Shown: positions 25,035 through 35,283 of the stretch, in pieces
How the letters are laid out: the number at the start of each line of letters is the position of its first letter
Position numbering within the stretch: the first letter of the stretch is position 1
Origin: Pseudomonas fluorescens
GTDB lineage: Bacteria > Pseudomonadota > Gammaproteobacteria > Pseudomonadales > Pseudomonadaceae
Reading direction: 5' to 3'
Assembly (NCBI RefSeq): GCF_000968015.1
Contig: NZ_LACH01000002.1
Coordinates: 243,828-307,827 of the forward strand
Length of the DNA: 64,000 bases
Position numbers and translations under genes: made by a program
The notes under the pieces: generated by a model
Databases searched by the model: none
The model's input: only the letters and a program-made list of their open reading frames with translations
Told to the model about the DNA's origin: nothing

Positions 25035-26357
25035 ATGGACCTGTTTCGCAGTGCCCCGATTGCTCAGCCCTTGGCCGCCCGTTTGCGTGCGGCCAATCTG
25101 GACGAGTACGTCGGTCAGGAACACGTGCTCGCTCGCGGCAAGCCTTTGCGCGAAGCCCTGGAGCAGGGTGCCCTGCACTCTATGATTTTCTGGGGGCCGC
25201 CGGGTGTGGGGAAAACCACACTGGCGCGGCTGCTGGCGGAAGTCTCGGATGCGCACTTCGAAACGGTTTCGGCGGTACTGGCCGGCGTGAAGGAAATCCG
25301 TCAGGCGGTGGAAATCGCCAAGCAGCAGGCCGGGCAGTACGGCAAGCGGACCATCCTGTTCGTCGATGAAGTGCATCGCTTCAACAAGTCCCAGCAGGAT
25401 GCGTTCCTGCCATACGTCGAAGACGGCACGCTGATTTTCATCGGCGCAACCACTGAAAACCCCTCGTTTGAACTCAACAACGCGTTGCTCTCCCGGGCCC
25501 GCGTCTACGTGCTCAAAAGCCTTGATGAAGCGGCACTGCGCAAACTGGTGCATCGCGCACTGACCGAAGAGCGTGGCCTGGGCAAGCGGCAACTGACCCT
25601 CAGCGATGAAGGCTTCCAGATGCTGCTGTCGGCCGCCGATGGCGATGGCCGGCGTCTGCTCAACCTGCTGGAAAACGCCTCGGACCTGGCTGAAGACAAC
25701 AGCGAGATCGGCATCGATCTGCTGCAAAGCCTGCTCGGTGATACCCGTCGACGTTTCGACAAGGGTGGCGAAGCGTTTTACGACCAGATTTCCGCGCTGC
25801 ATAAATCGGTGCGCGGCTCCAATCCCGACGGTGCACTGTACTGGTTCGCCCGAATGATCGACGGCGGTTGCGATCCGCTGTACCTGGCCCGGCGCGTGGT
25901 GCGCATGGCCAGCGAAGACATCGGCAACGCCGACCCCCGCGCCCTGAGCTTGTGCCTGGCAGCGTGGGAAGTGCAGGAGCGCCTCGGCAGCCCGGAAGGC
26001 GAATTGGCGGTCGCCCAGGCCATCACCTATCTGGCCTGCGCGCCGAAAAGCAACGCGGTGTACATGGGGTTCAAAGCCGCCATGCGCAGCGCCACCGAAC
26101 ACGGTTCGCTGGAAGTGCCGCTGCACCTGCGCAACGCGCCGACCAAGCTGATGAAGCAACTGGGTTATGGCGACGAATACCGTTACGCCCACGATGAGCC
26201 GGACGCTTACGCCGCTGGCGAAGACTATTTCCCGGAAGAACTCGAGCCACAACCGTTCTATCAGCCGGTGCCGCGTGGCCTGGAGCTGAAAATCGGCGAG
26301 AAGCTCAATCACCTCGCGCAACTTGACCGTCTCAGCCCTCGGCAGCGGAGAAAATAG
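25035..26357 (+). CDS. rarA: replication-associated recombination protein A (RarA/MgsA)
   Basis: A 440-residue AAA+ ATPase of the RarA/WRNIP1 family, acting at stalled replication forks. Walker A GPPGVGKT is at residues 54-61 and Walker [11 protein letters not shown] at about 113-122, with sensor [21 protein letters not shown] after it. The C-terminal half (from [17 protein letters not shown]) is the tetramerisation domain. ATG at 25035 is preceded directly by an in-frame GTG, which could also be used. The stop TAG overlaps the GTG start of crcB by one base. Confidence 0.94.
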   Translation: MDLFRSAPIAQPLAARLRAANLDEYVGQEHVLARGKPLREALEQGALHSMIFWGPPGVGKTTLARLLAEVSDAHFETVSAVLAGVKEIRQAVEIAKQQAGQYGKRTILFVDEVHRFNKSQQDAFLPYVEDGTLIFIGATTENPSFELNNALLSRARVYVLKSLDEAALRKLVHRALTEERGLGKRQLTLSDEGFQMLLSAADGDGRRLLNLLENASDLAEDNSEIGIDLLQSLLGDTRRRFDKGGEAFYDQISALHKSVRGSNPDGALYWFARMIDGGCDPLYLARRVVRMASEDIGNADPRALSLCLAAWEVQERLGSPEGELAVAQAITYLACAPKSNAVYMGFKAAMRSATEHGSLEVPLHLRNAPTKLMKQLGYGDEYRYAHDEPDAYAAGEDYFPEELEPQPFYQPVPRGLELKIGEKLNHLAQLDRLSPRQRRK

Positions 26358-26731
26358 TGATCCCTTTGATCGTTGCCGTTTCTGTGGGCGGTATCGCCGG
26401 AACGCTTTTACGCTTTGCCACGGGTAACTGGATCAACGCTAATTGGCCGCGGCACTTCTATACCGCGACGCTGGCCGTTAATATCGTCGGCTGTCTGCTG
26501 ATCGGCGTTCTATACGGTCTGTTTTTAGTACGCCCGGAGGTGCCGATTGAGGTGCGTGCCGGGTTGATGGTCGGCTTCCTCGGGGGGCTGACGACTTTTT
26601 CATCTTTTTCACTGGATACGGTGCGTCTGCTGGAAACCGGGCAAATACCGCTGGCTTTTGTCTATGCTGCCATCAGCGTATTCGGCGGGCTGCTCGCTAC
26701 CTGGGCTGGCCTGTCCTTGACCAAACTTTGA
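26357..26731 (+). CDS. crcB: fluoride ion channel CrcB/Fluc
   Basis: A 124-residue membrane protein with four predicted helices that exports fluoride as a dual-topology dimer. The GGxxGxxxR motif near the N-terminus ([14 protein letters not shown]) and the phenylalanine-box segment [14 protein letters not shown] are conserved. The start is GTG at 26357, sharing one base with the rarA stop, so translation is coupled. No fluoride riboswitch was seen; it depends on the operon's upstream promoters. Confidence 0.94.
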   Translation: MIPLIVAVSVGGIAGTLLRFATGNWINANWPRHFYTATLAVNIVGCLLIGVLYGLFLVRPEVPIEVRAGLMVGFLGGLTTFSSFSLDTVRLLETGQIPLAFVYAAISVFGGLLATWAGLSLTKL

Positions 26732-26734
26732 TAA

Positions 26735-28027
<1,293 letters not shown>

Positions 28028-29422
28028 ATGGACTATCTGCCGCTGTTCCATAACCTTCGCGGCAGTCGTGTCTTGGTCGTCGGCGGGGGGGAGATTGCCT
28101 TGCGCAAATCCCGCCTGCTGGCCGAAGCCGGTGCGCTGCTGCGGGTGGTCGCACCTGAAATCGAACCGCAACTGCGCGAACTGGTTGCCGGCAGTGGTGG
28201 TGAGTGTCTGGTGCGAGGCTACGTTGAGTCGGACCTGGACGGTTGCGGGCTGATCATCGCCGCCACCGACGACGAACCGCTGAACGCACAAGTCTCCGCC
28301 GATGCCCATCGGCGTTGTGTGCCGGTCAATGTGGTGGACGCGCCAGCCTTGTGCAGCGTGATCTTCCCGGCGATCGTCGACCGTTCTCCTTTGATCGTAG
28401 CGGTCTCCAGCGGCGGCGACGCGCCAGTGCTGGCGCGGTTGATCCGCGCCAAACTGGAAACCTGGATTCCTTCCACCTACGGTCAACTGGCCGGCCTGGC
28501 GGCGCGTTTTCGCAGTCAGGTCAAACACCTGTTCCCGGATGTGCAGCAGCGTCGGGCGTTTTGGGAAGACGTGTTCCAGGGCCCGATTGCCGACCGGCAA
28601 CTGGCCGGGCAGGGCGCCGAAGCCGAGCGCCTGATGCTGGCGAAAATTGCCGGTGAAGCGCCGAATGCAACGGGCGAAGTCTATTTGGTGGGCGCCGGGC
28701 CGGGTGATCCCGACCTGCTGACCTTCCGTGCGTTGCGTCTGATGCAGCAAGCCGATGTGGTGCTGTATGACCGCTTGGTGGCGCCGGCGATTCTGGATTT
28801 GTGCCGTCGCGATGCCGAGCGGATTTACGTCGGCAAGCGTCGCTCCGATCACGCCGTGCCTCAGGATCAGATCAACCAGCAATTGGTGGATTTGGCCAAG
28901 CAAGGCAAGCGGGTCGTGCGGTTGAAGGGCGGTGATCCGTTCATCTTCGGTCGCGGCGGTGAAGAGATCGAAGAGCTGGCGGCCCATGGCATCCCGTTCC
29001 AGGTGGTGCCGGGTATCACGGCCGCCAGCGGTTGCGCGGCGTATGCCGGGATTCCGCTGACTCACCGTGATTACGCGCAGTCTGTGCGTTTTGTCACCGG
29101 GCACCTGAAGGACGGCTCCACCGATTTGCCGTGGGCCGACCTGGTCGCGCCGGCGCAAACCCTGGTGTTTTACATGGGGTTGGTGGGTTTGCCGATCATC
29201 TGCGAGCAGTTGATCAAGCACGGTCGCGCAGCGGATACGCCAGCGGCGTTGATCCAGCAGGGCACCACGGTCAATCAGCGGGTGTTTACCGGCACGTTGG
29301 CCGATTTGCCAAGCCTGGTGGCGGAGCATGAAGTGCATGCGCCGACACTGGTGATCGTTGGGGAAGTGGTGCAATTGCGCGAGAAACTGGCGTGGTTCGA
29401 GGGCGCTCAGGCACAAGTCTGA
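28028..29422 (+). CDS. cysG: siroheme synthase CysG (dehydrogenase/ferrochelatase/methyltransferase)
   Basis: A 464-residue trifunctional enzyme that turns uroporphyrinogen III into siroheme for sulfite and nitrite reductases. Residues 1 to about 205 are the NAD-dependent precorrin-2 dehydrogenase and ferrochelatase half ([12 protein letters not shown]). From about 218 the SAM-dependent methyltransferase half begins ([14 protein letters not shown], then [17 protein letters not shown]). The ATG directly follows the serS TAA. The length is that of E. coli CysG. Confidence 0.96.
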   Translation: MDYLPLFHNLRGSRVLVVGGGEIALRKSRLLAEAGALLRVVAPEIEPQLRELVAGSGGECLVRGYVESDLDGCGLIIAATDDEPLNAQVSADAHRRCVPVNVVDAPALCSVIFPAIVDRSPLIVAVSSGGDAPVLARLIRAKLETWIPSTYGQLAGLAARFRSQVKHLFPDVQQRRAFWEDVFQGPIADRQLAGQGAEAERLMLAKIAGEAPNATGEVYLVGAGPGDPDLLTFRALRLMQQADVVLYDRLVAPAILDLCRRDAERIYVGKRRSDHAVPQDQINQQLVDLAKQGKRVVRLKGGDPFIFGRGGEEIEELAAHGIPFQVVPGITAASGCAAYAGIPLTHRDYAQSVRFVTGHLKDGSTDLPWADLVAPAQTLVFYMGLVGLPIICEQLIKHGRAADTPAALIQQGTTVNQRVFTGTLADLPSLVAEHEVHAPTLVIVGEVVQLREKLAWFEGAQAQV

Positions 29423-29437
29423 AGACTGAGTTGCCCC

Positions 29438-29544
29438 CATCGTCGGAACGCCGCCCGGAGCAAGCTCGCTCCCACAGGATTTATGATGATGCTGCAATCT
29501 TCGGCATCACCTAAAATCCTGTGGGAGCGAGCTTGCTCGCGATG
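29438..29544. repeat. REP inverted pair with a variant left half
   Basis: The left half ATCGTCGGAACGCCGCCCGG continues into AGCAAGCTCGCTCCCACAGG. The right half is GTGGGAGCGAGCTTGCTCGCGATGG. It lies between the convergent genes cysG and the GST-like gene. Confidence 0.85.
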
Positions 29545-29573
29545 GGGCCCTCAAATCCGCTGCAAATTTCGGA

Positions 29574-30581
29574 TTAAGCCAGGGCCCTGCGCCAAACCCC
29601 TTTCCCGCTCAACCGCTCGCGATCATGCGGTGCCGTGAAATCCTGCGCCGGCCCTTTAGGCACGATCCCGGTCGGATTGATGGTCTTGTGGCTGCCGTAG
29701 TAGTGATTCTTGATGTGGGTAAAGTCCACCGTCTCGGCAATCCCCGGCCACTGATAAATCTCCCGCAACCAGTTCGACAGGTTCGGATAATCGGCGATCC
29801 GCCGCAGGTTGCACTTGAAGTGCCCGTAATACACTACATCAAAGCGAATCAACGTGGTGAACAGCCGAATATCAGCTTCGGTCAGGTATTCACCCGTCAG
29901 GTAGCGATTGGCGCCCAATAGCTGTTCCAGTCGATCAAGCTCCTCGAACAACCCGTCGAACGCCTCTTCATACGCCTGCTGCGACGTAGCAAACCCTGCG
30001 CGATACACGCCATTGTTCACCGCCGGATAAATCCGTTCGTTCAGCGCATCGATCTCGCCCCGTAGCGGTGCCGGGTAGAAATCCAGGTCATTACCGGTCA
30101 AATCATTGAAGGCACCATTGAACATGCGGATGATCTCCGCCGATTCATTGTTGACGATACGATTTTGCTGTTTGTCCCAGAGCACAGGCACGGTGACGCG
30201 GCCGGTGTAGTCGGCGGTATCGGCGGTGTAGCGCTGGTGCATGAAATTGAAATGATCGAGCTTGTCCCCGGTCGATCCGAGGTTCTGGTCGAAGGTCCAG
30301 CCGTTTTCCAGCATCAGCCAACTGACCACCGAGACGTCGATCAGGCTTTCAAGGCCTTTGAGTTTGCGCAGGATCAGCGTGCGGTGAGCCCATGGACAGG
30401 CGAGGGACACGTAGAGGTGATAACGACCGGCCTCGGCCGCAAAGCCACCGACACCTGTCGGACCAGGCTTGCCGTCGACGGTCAGCCAGTTGCGACGCTG
30501 CGCTTGTTCACGCTGGAACGCGCCGTCCTTGCCGCTTTCGTACCACTGGTCATGCCAGCGACCTTCAACTAACAAACCCAT
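29574..30581 (-). CDS. glutathionyl-hydroquinone reductase-like protein (Xi-class GST)
   Basis: A 335-residue cytoplasmic enzyme of the YqjG/EcfG Xi-class glutathione transferase family, which removes glutathione from glutathionyl-hydroquinones. The catalytic cysteine lies in CPWAHR at residues 62-67. The thioredoxin-like half ends near residue 190; the helical C-terminal half includes TEADIRLFTTLIRFD. The ATG at 30581 has GAGGAG eight bases upstream. The gene stands alone between the cysG REP pair and ybiB. The substrate is inferred from the family. Confidence 0.92.
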   Translation of the reverse strand: MGLLVEGRWHDQWYESGKDGAFQREQAQRRNWLTVDGKPGPTGVGGFAAEAGRYHLYVSLACPWAHRTLILRKLKGLESLIDVSVVSWLMLENGWTFDQNLGSTGDKLDHFNFMHQRYTADTADYTGRVTVPVLWDKQQNRIVNNESAEIIRMFNGAFNDLTGNDLDFYPAPLRGEIDALNERIYPAVNNGVYRAGFATSQQAYEEAFDGLFEELDRLEQLLGANRYLTGEYLTEADIRLFTTLIRFDVVYYGHFKCNLRRIADYPNLSNWLREIYQWPGIAETVDFTHIKNHYYGSHKTINPTGIVPKGPAQDFTAPHDRERLSGKGVWRRALA

Positions 30582-30671
30582 GTTCAAGACTCCTCAGCCA
30601 ATAAGCGTTTGAGAGGAGTCTATTCGCATAGGTTCGACAAAAAAGCGCAAAGGTTGGGCGCTTATGATCGG

Positions 30672-31673
30672 TTAAATCGATTTGTCCCGAGCGTCCCAAT
30701 ATTGCTGGGCGGTTTCGAAGGCGAGTTTGCGGGTTTGGCCGAGGCCGCGCAAGGCCAGGGCCATGGTCGAGATCAGCGCCATTTGCGGATAGCTGTCGAC
30801 CACGTCACCGCGCCACACAGCTTTTAGATGTTCGGGATCGAGGGTGGCCGGTTTGACGTGGCGATGGCTCGACAGCTGCGGCCATTCCTCGTCCCAGCTT
30901 TCGCCGCCAGTGGTGCCGTACAAGTGACTGTCGGCGTCCGGGTTGATCTCGATTTCGCCGCCGTCGCCCTTGATCACGATTGCGGTATCGCCGAGCAAAC
31001 CGCTGGCATCGCGATGCACCGCCTGGTAGCCGGGGTGGAAAATGCTTTGCAGGCCACAGCGAGCGCCCAACGGATTGAGAATCCGCGTCAGGGAATGGAT
31101 TGGCGAGCGCAGGCCCAAGGTGTTGCGCAGGTCGATCATCCGCTGAAGTTGGGGCGCCCAATCCACCAGCGGCATGAAGGCCAGACCGCCGTTATCGAGC
31201 GCTACACCCACCTGCTGCCAGTCGCGGCACAACGGAATTTTCAACTCGTCCAGCAATTGCTCGCTGTACAGCCGACCGGCCGTGTGTGCACCACCGCCGT
31301 GCATGAAAATCCGCACGCCGTTCTGCGCCAGGCACTTGGCCGCCAGCAGATACCACGGCAGATGACGTTTCTTGCCAGCGTAGGTTGGCCAGTCCAGATC
31401 CACATTCAACGTCGGTGCCTGTAAACGTTCGCGCAACGCTTCGGTGAACCCCGCCATCTCCTCGGCGCTTTCTTCCTTATGCCGCAATAGCATCAGAAAT
31501 GCGCCGAGCTGGGTGTCTTCGACCTTGTGGTCGATCACCATGCCCATGGCTTCTCGGGCTTCCTCGCGGGTCAAGTCGCGGGCGCCGCGTTTGCCCTTGC
31601 CGAGAATGCGCACGAATTGGGCGAACGGGTGTTCGGCGGGTGTTTCGAGGGTCAGCGCTGGATAGTCGGTCAT
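30672..31673 (-). CDS. ybiB: YbiB/TrpD2 family nucleic-acid-binding protein
   Basis: A 333-residue protein with the fold of anthranilate phosphoribosyltransferase (TrpD). The glycine-rich MHGGGAHTAGRLYSEQLL segment replaces the normal PRPP loop. E. coli YbiB binds nucleic acid rather than making tryptophan, so a true TrpD role is unlikely. Its ATG overlaps the TGA of tusE by four bases, placing it last in the tusDCBE operon. That linkage suggests a link to tRNA or RNA metabolism. Confidence 0.88.
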   Translation of the reverse strand: MTDYPALTLETPAEHPFAQFVRILGKGKRGARDLTREEAREAMGMVIDHKVEDTQLGAFLMLLRHKEESAEEMAGFTEALRERLQAPTLNVDLDWPTYAGKKRHLPWYLLAAKCLAQNGVRIFMHGGGAHTAGRLYSEQLLDELKIPLCRDWQQVGVALDNGGLAFMPLVDWAPQLQRMIDLRNTLGLRSPIHSLTRILNPLGARCGLQSIFHPGYQAVHRDASGLLGDTAIVIKGDGGEIEINPDADSHLYGTTGGESWDEEWPQLSSHRHVKPATLDPEHLKAVWRGDVVDSYPQMALISTMALALRGLGQTRKLAFETAQQYWDARDKSI

Positions 31674-32005
31674 AAGCAATTCGTCGGTTTGGGCAGGCCC
31701 GCCAGTTTCGCGGCGAGTTTGGCAGGGGTGCCTTTGAACAATCGGTTCAGGTGCAGGCTGTTGCCCTTGTCCGGGCCCAGCTTCAGCGCGGTGTACTTGA
31801 TCAGCGGACGAGTGGCCGGCGACAACTGGAATTCGGCATAGAAACTGCGCAGCAGTTCGAGGATTTCCCAGTGTTCGGGGCTCAACTCGATGTCTTCGGC
31901 GGCGGCCAGGGCGCTGGCCACCTCAAAGGACCAGTCGCTCAGTTCGACCAGGAAACCGTCCTTGTCCAACTCGATGGCGCGTGCGCCGACCGTCAGGGAG
32001 TTCAT
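31670..32005 (-). CDS. tusE: TusE/DsrC family sulfur carrier
   Basis: A 111-residue sulfur-carrier protein. In the Tus relay it takes persulfide from TusD and passes it to MnmA for 2-thiouridine. The conserved penultimate cysteine is C110 in the C-terminal TNCL. The central ELSPEHWEILELLRSFYAEF helix is typical of DsrC/TusE. It overlaps tusB upstream and ybiB downstream by four bases each. The ATG at 32005 was preferred over a TTG two codons earlier. Confidence 0.95.
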   Translation of the reverse strand: MNSLTVGARAIELDKDGFLVELSDWSFEVASALAAAEDIELSPEHWEILELLRSFYAEFQLSPATRPLIKYTALKLGPDKGNSLHLNRLFKGTPAKLAAKLAGLPKPTNCL

Positions 32006-32295
32006 AGCCAACTGTTGACCTTGTCGTAGTCAATCGACAGCTCGACGAAGGCCGGGTAATCGATGGCCGTGACCGTGTCAGGAATCTCCAGCGCGCGAGC
32101 CTGGGCGTCTTCGGCCAGTACGAACAGTTTCAGATTGCGGGCGTTCAGCGCATTGAACGGCGCGGTGCCTGGTTGCAAGGCATAGGCCGCGTCACCGGTC
32201 AGCAGCAACGCATCGTCAGCGCCCATCAAGCGCAGGCAACTGGTCAGGCGATCGTCGCCGAACGGGGAATGAGACAACACATGCAAAGTCGACAT
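32002..32295 (-). CDS. tusB: sulfurtransferase complex subunit TusB
   Basis: A 97-residue, DsrH-like subunit of the TusBCD hexamer. The sequence LHVLSHSPF at the N-terminus and the ending IDYDKVNSWL fit the family. The start overlaps the tusC stop by one base (TGATG), and the end overlaps tusE by four bases. It is the structural partner in a complex whose catalytic cysteine is on TusD. Confidence 0.93.
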   Translation of the reverse strand: MSTLHVLSHSPFGDDRLTSCLRLMGADDALLLTGDAAYALQPGTAPFNALNARNLKLFVLAEDAQARALEIPDTVTAIDYPAFVELSIDYDKVNSWL

Positions 32296-32657
32296 CAGAG
32301 GGTGATCACCTGGTCGTAACGGTCAATAAGTGCGGTGATTTCGTGGGCGGCCAGCACCTGCGCTTCTTCGAGCGACAAACCCGCCGGGTCCAGGCCGCGT
32401 TCAGCGGCGCTGTCGCCACAGACAAACAGCTCGTCGACACCGAACATCGGCAAGGCTTGCAGGTTGGCGCTCAGGTCCTTCTGCTGGAGGGCCTTGGCAT
32501 CCTGTTTCGCGGCGAGCTGGAACACCCCGTCATCGAGAAACAGCAGGCCGATTGGCAGATCGAAGGCGCCGCCGGCCAGCACGATGTCCAGCGCTTCTCG
32601 CGCACTCGGCCCGGACCAGGGAGCCTGACGGCTGATAATCAGCAAGGATTTAGGCAT
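32295..32657 (-). CDS. tusC: sulfurtransferase complex subunit TusC
   Basis: A 120-residue, DsrF-like subunit of TusBCD. The N-terminus KSLLIISRQAPWSGPSAREALD and the LFLDDGVFQL segment are characteristic. It starts one base after the tusD stop and shares a base with tusB, so the operon is tightly coupled. Confidence 0.93.
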   Translation of the reverse strand: MPKSLLIISRQAPWSGPSAREALDIVLAGGAFDLPIGLLFLDDGVFQLAAKQDAKALQQKDLSANLQALPMFGVDELFVCGDSAAERGLDPAGLSLEEAQVLAAHEITALIDRYDQVITL

Positions 32658-32658
32658 C

Positions 32659-33051
32659 TCACGCGCCTCCGAAACAGATCAAGCGGTCAGCATCCTGCAC
32701 CGCGTCATGCAACTGGCCGAGACCAGACAACTCCCACGGCGCGCCCACCGCCACGGCTTCACGCTGATAGCGCCCGGCTTCTTCTTCGTTCAGCACGCCA
32801 CGACGCAGGGCGGCCGCGATACACACGACGCCGTCCAGTTGATGCTCGGTGACGAAGTTGCGCCATTGCTTGGGCAAGTCCTGTTCATCCTGCGGCGTGA
32901 CCACACTGCCAGAGGCGTTGTAGACACCGTCCTGATAGAAAAACAGCCGGACAATCTCATGCCCACCGGCCAGCGCAGCCTGAGCAAACAGCAGGGCGCG
33001 GCGCGAGGAGGGCGCATGGGCAGCGGAAAACAGCGCGATGGCGAACTTCAT
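32659..33051 (-). CDS. tusD: sulfurtransferase TusD
   Basis: A 130-residue catalytic subunit of TusBCD. The persulfide-bearing cysteine is C77 in VVCIAAALRRGV, equivalent to C78 of E. coli TusD. MKFAIALFSAAHAPSSRRAL is the typical N-terminus, so the ATG at 33051 was chosen over an in-frame upstream one. It heads the tusDCBE-ybiB operon. TusA is not in this window. Confidence 0.94.
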   Translation of the reverse strand: MKFAIALFSAAHAPSSRRALLFAQAALAGGHEIVRLFFYQDGVYNASGSVVTPQDEQDLPKQWRNFVTEHQLDGVVCIAAALRRGVLNEEEAGRYQREAVAVGAPWELSGLGQLHDAVQDADRLICFGGA

Positions 33052-33137
33052 GACGGACTCGATCAGTAAAACTGCGGCCATGATAAAGCTTTATGGCCGG
33101 GGCGGCGAAGGGCGTTTACTCGTAGACCGAGTCGTGA

Positions 33138-33236
33138 CCATCGCGAGCAGGCTCACTCCTACAAGGGAGTTGTGTCGTGCACAACATTGAAATCCACCAC
33201 AGATCCCTTGTGGGAGCGAGCTTGCTCGCGATGGCG
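33138..33236. repeat. REP inverted pair, mixed types
   Basis: The left half is the GCGAGCAGGCTCACTCCTAC variant and the right half the standard GTGGGAGCGAGCTTGCTCGC. The two halves therefore mismatch at the changed positions, which suggests assembly from two subfamilies. Confidence 0.82.
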
Positions 33237-33252
33237 GCCTGACCGGCGCCGC

Positions 33253-33957
33253 TCAGCGTGGCATATACCCCAGCTGCCAGCGCCGCGGGATTTTCAGCGA
33301 CAGCAGCCCGATCGCGCCGGCCAGCAGACCGCTGACAAACAACGCCTTGAGCCCCAGGTGATGTTCCAGCACGGCGCCGAGTACCGCGCCGGCAAACATC
33401 CCGGTCCAGGGAATCAGTTGCACACGCCAACCGTTGCGCCGTTCGCCGAGCATCCAGCGTCCCAACCCACGACCGAAGCGTGACAGGGCGCCGGTGACGT
33501 AGGTCAGGCCGACCGGCAGGCCGTTCACTTCTTCCACGGCGGCATTGAGCATGCCCATGGCGATGATCGCGGCCAGCAGCGCTGGCAATTGTTCGTCGTA
33601 GGGCCAGGCGGCGGCGCCGCAGAGCAGCGTGGCGATGCACAGCAGCAAGGGCAGCGCGCGGCGACCGCCGAGGCGGCTGACGACAATGCCCAAAGCGTTG
33701 CCGACGATGAAGGTGCCGACGAGGATCACCAGGCGCAAGGTCAGGCTCAGGTCGCCGTCGCTGATGGCGACGGCGAGGCGGGTGGTGTTGCCGCTCATGA
33801 ACGAGACGAAATCGCCGCTGGCCATGAAGCCGATGGCGTCGGTCATGCCCGCGAGCACCGAGAGGCTGGCCACCAGCGACATGCCGATCCTTCCGCGCCA
33901 TTTGCGGGTATGCAGATGGCCTGGACTGGCGCGGTCAGTGGAGAGGGATGGCAACAT
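33253..33957 (-). CDS. YoaK/DUF1275 family membrane protein
   Basis: A 234-residue membrane protein with about six helices. The segments AGMTDAIGFMASGDFVSFMSGNTTRLA and GLTYVTGALSRFGRGLGR are characteristic of the DUF1275 (YoaK) family. Its function is unknown; a transport role is often suggested. The ATG at 33957 begins a short charged N-terminus before the first helix. The neighbours give no clue to its role. Confidence 0.85.
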   Translation of the reverse strand: MLPSLSTDRASPGHLHTRKWRGRIGMSLVASLSVLAGMTDAIGFMASGDFVSFMSGNTTRLAVAISDGDLSLTLRLVILVGTFIVGNALGIVVSRLGGRRALPLLLCIATLLCGAAAWPYDEQLPALLAAIIAMGMLNAAVEEVNGLPVGLTYVTGALSRFGRGLGRWMLGERRNGWRVQLIPWTGMFAGAVLGAVLEHHLGLKALFVSGLLAGAIGLLSLKIPRRWQLGYMPR

Positions 33958-33992
33958 CAGCGAAGGTCGTCCTCAGGCAGCGACCGTCAGGG

Positions 33993-34322
33993 TCACTTAC
34001 TCAACCCATATAACTCGCAATACTCCAGCCAGTCCATGCCGGCCATCTCGGCCACTTCCTTGTGCACTTCCAGGCGCTGTGCCTGATAGTCCTCGGCCGT
34101 CGCGGCAGTCAGTTGCAGCGTCAGCTCCCAGGCAAACAATCCCAGGCGCTCGGCCTCGGCTTCGAAGGCTTCATGCAAGCGCTCGTCGCGGTACTGCGCC
34201 GCGGTCTCGCCCTTGGCCTGAGCCAACAGCGGGTTGAGGTTATCGAGTTCGACGCGCAGTTCCGGGCGCTCATCGAGAAACCTCTTCAACGCTTGCTCGT
34301 GTTGCTGTTCGGTTGCCGCCAT
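33993..34322 (-). CDS. conserved small protein, possibly DUF6388 family
   Basis: A 109-residue acidic, helical protein with no signal peptide or membrane segment. It resembles a family common in Pseudomonas that I recall as DUF6388; that name is from memory. Notable stretches are FLDERPELRVELDNLNPLLA and ERLHEAFEAEAERLGLFAWE. The ATG at 34322 has AAGGAG five bases upstream, strong evidence for translation. It lies 20 bases after the small HTH-like gene, so the two may be co-transcribed. Function unknown. Confidence 0.75.
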   Translation of the reverse strand: MAATEQQHEQALKRFLDERPELRVELDNLNPLLAQAKGETAAQYRDERLHEAFEAEAERLGLFAWELTLQLTAATAEDYQAQRLEVHKEVAEMAGMDWLEYCELYGLSK

Positions 34323-34342
34323 GGTCGCTCCTTGAGGCTGGG

Positions 34343-34591
34343 TTACGAAGACTGCTTCTTGCTGGCCTTGGCCGCTGCTGCCAGGCATTCGAGGGCAAAC
34401 TGCTCGGGATACGTCATTTGAATCGGCGTGGTTTCACCTTTGACGGTTCTTTCGCCGTCGAGGATGTAACGAATCCGCTTGTCGGTGACGCCAATTCGCT
34501 TGGCAATCCAGGACGGCGTCTGACCGATCTGGCTGATCAGCTTGTCGGCATATTCAGCGGTCGGTTTGTAATATTCGGCGTTGGGTGTCAT
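34343..34591 (-). CDS. small helix-turn-helix-like protein
   Basis: An 82-residue protein whose residues 14-50 (ADKLISQIGQTPSWIAKRIG, then VTDKRIRYILDGER) look like a Cro/XRE-type helix-turn-helix. The C-terminal helix (TYPEQFALECLAAAAKASKK) is Ala/Lys-rich. GGAAAGG lies about three to four bases before the ATG at 34591. It precedes the 109-residue gene in the same direction. It could be a small DNA-binding regulator; no target is evident. Confidence 0.65.
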   Translation of the reverse strand: MTPNAEYYKPTAEYADKLISQIGQTPSWIAKRIGVTDKRIRYILDGERTVKGETTPIQMTYPEQFALECLAAAAKASKKQSS

Positions 34592-34751
34592 GACCTTTCC
34601 AGAAAATAAGCCCGGAAAACGGGCGATGCGGTGTTAATGGCGCGACAGGGTGCGCGAATCGTCACTCGGTGTCGCGGTATAAATGAAGTAAAGCAGAACG
34701 ATACGCCGTGCCGCGGTGATACAGTCCGCTTTTTCTTGATGAGCGAACGCA

Positions 34752-35102
34752 ATGCGAATTCTGATGGTGGCGCTGGCCGTAACGTTGCTGGCGGGATGCG
34801 CGGGCTCGGCGATGAACGACGCCCGCACTGGAACCCCGTACAAAACCCTGACGTCGGACAAACCGGAAAAAGTCGTCGCCCAGTGTGTGCAGTTTTCCTG
34901 GCAGGACGAGGCGGTGTTCGGTGTCGATGCGGGCGCGTATTTGCAGCCTGGCGAGAAGGGCGGCACCACCGTTTACACGCGCTCGGCGGAGTCCTTTGTG
35001 GACGTGAAGACCGACGCTTCCGCCACCGTACTGAATTATTACGCGCAGCATGACGACTTTGTCGCCAAGCGCCGACTGGCGGCGTTGGCGACCTGCCTCT
35101 GA
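34752..35102 (+). CDS. small lipoprotein, unknown function
   Basis: A 116-residue predicted lipoprotein. The lipobox LLAGC puts the modified cysteine at residue 16, after the short signal MRILMVALAVTL. There is no Asp at +2, so outer-membrane sorting is likely. The mature part has few recognisable motifs (TPYKTLTSDKPEKVVAQCVQ) and contains two further cysteines, C45 and C115. It is divergent from the small HTH-like gene and is followed by REP elements. Confidence 0.8.
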   Translation: MRILMVALAVTLLAGCAGSAMNDARTGTPYKTLTSDKPEKVVAQCVQFSWQDEAVFGVDAGAYLQPGEKGGTTVYTRSAESFVDVKTDASATVLNYYAQHDDFVAKRRLAALATCL

Positions 35103-35122
35103 CCTGACGGGCTGACGCACAC

Positions 35123-35274
35123 CCCTGTGGGAGCGAGCTTGCTCCGGGCGGCGTTCCGACGATAGCGGTTTATCATTCAACGTAGATGTTGACTGACCCG
35201 CCGCCATCGCGAGCAAGCTCGCTCCCACATTTGTTCTGTGTCGATCATGAAAATGAGGCCTGCTCCCACAGGGT
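35123..35274. repeat. REP pair plus a third partial REP copy
   Basis: The left half GTGGGAGCGAGCTTGCTCCG carries the variant inner arm GGCGGCGTTCCGACGATAG. The right inverted standard half ends at 35230. A decayed third fragment (CCTGCTCCCACAGGG) ends at about 35274. Confidence 0.8.
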
Positions 35275-35283
35275 TTTGTGTGA

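Noticed and set aside
26290..26360. Fluoride riboswitch before crcB
   Set aside because: crcB starts within the rarA stop codon, so there is no room for a leader aptamer.
33116..33901. Minus-strand frame overlapping the YoaK-family gene
   Set aside because: Arg-rich shadow translation in another frame of the true membrane protein gene.
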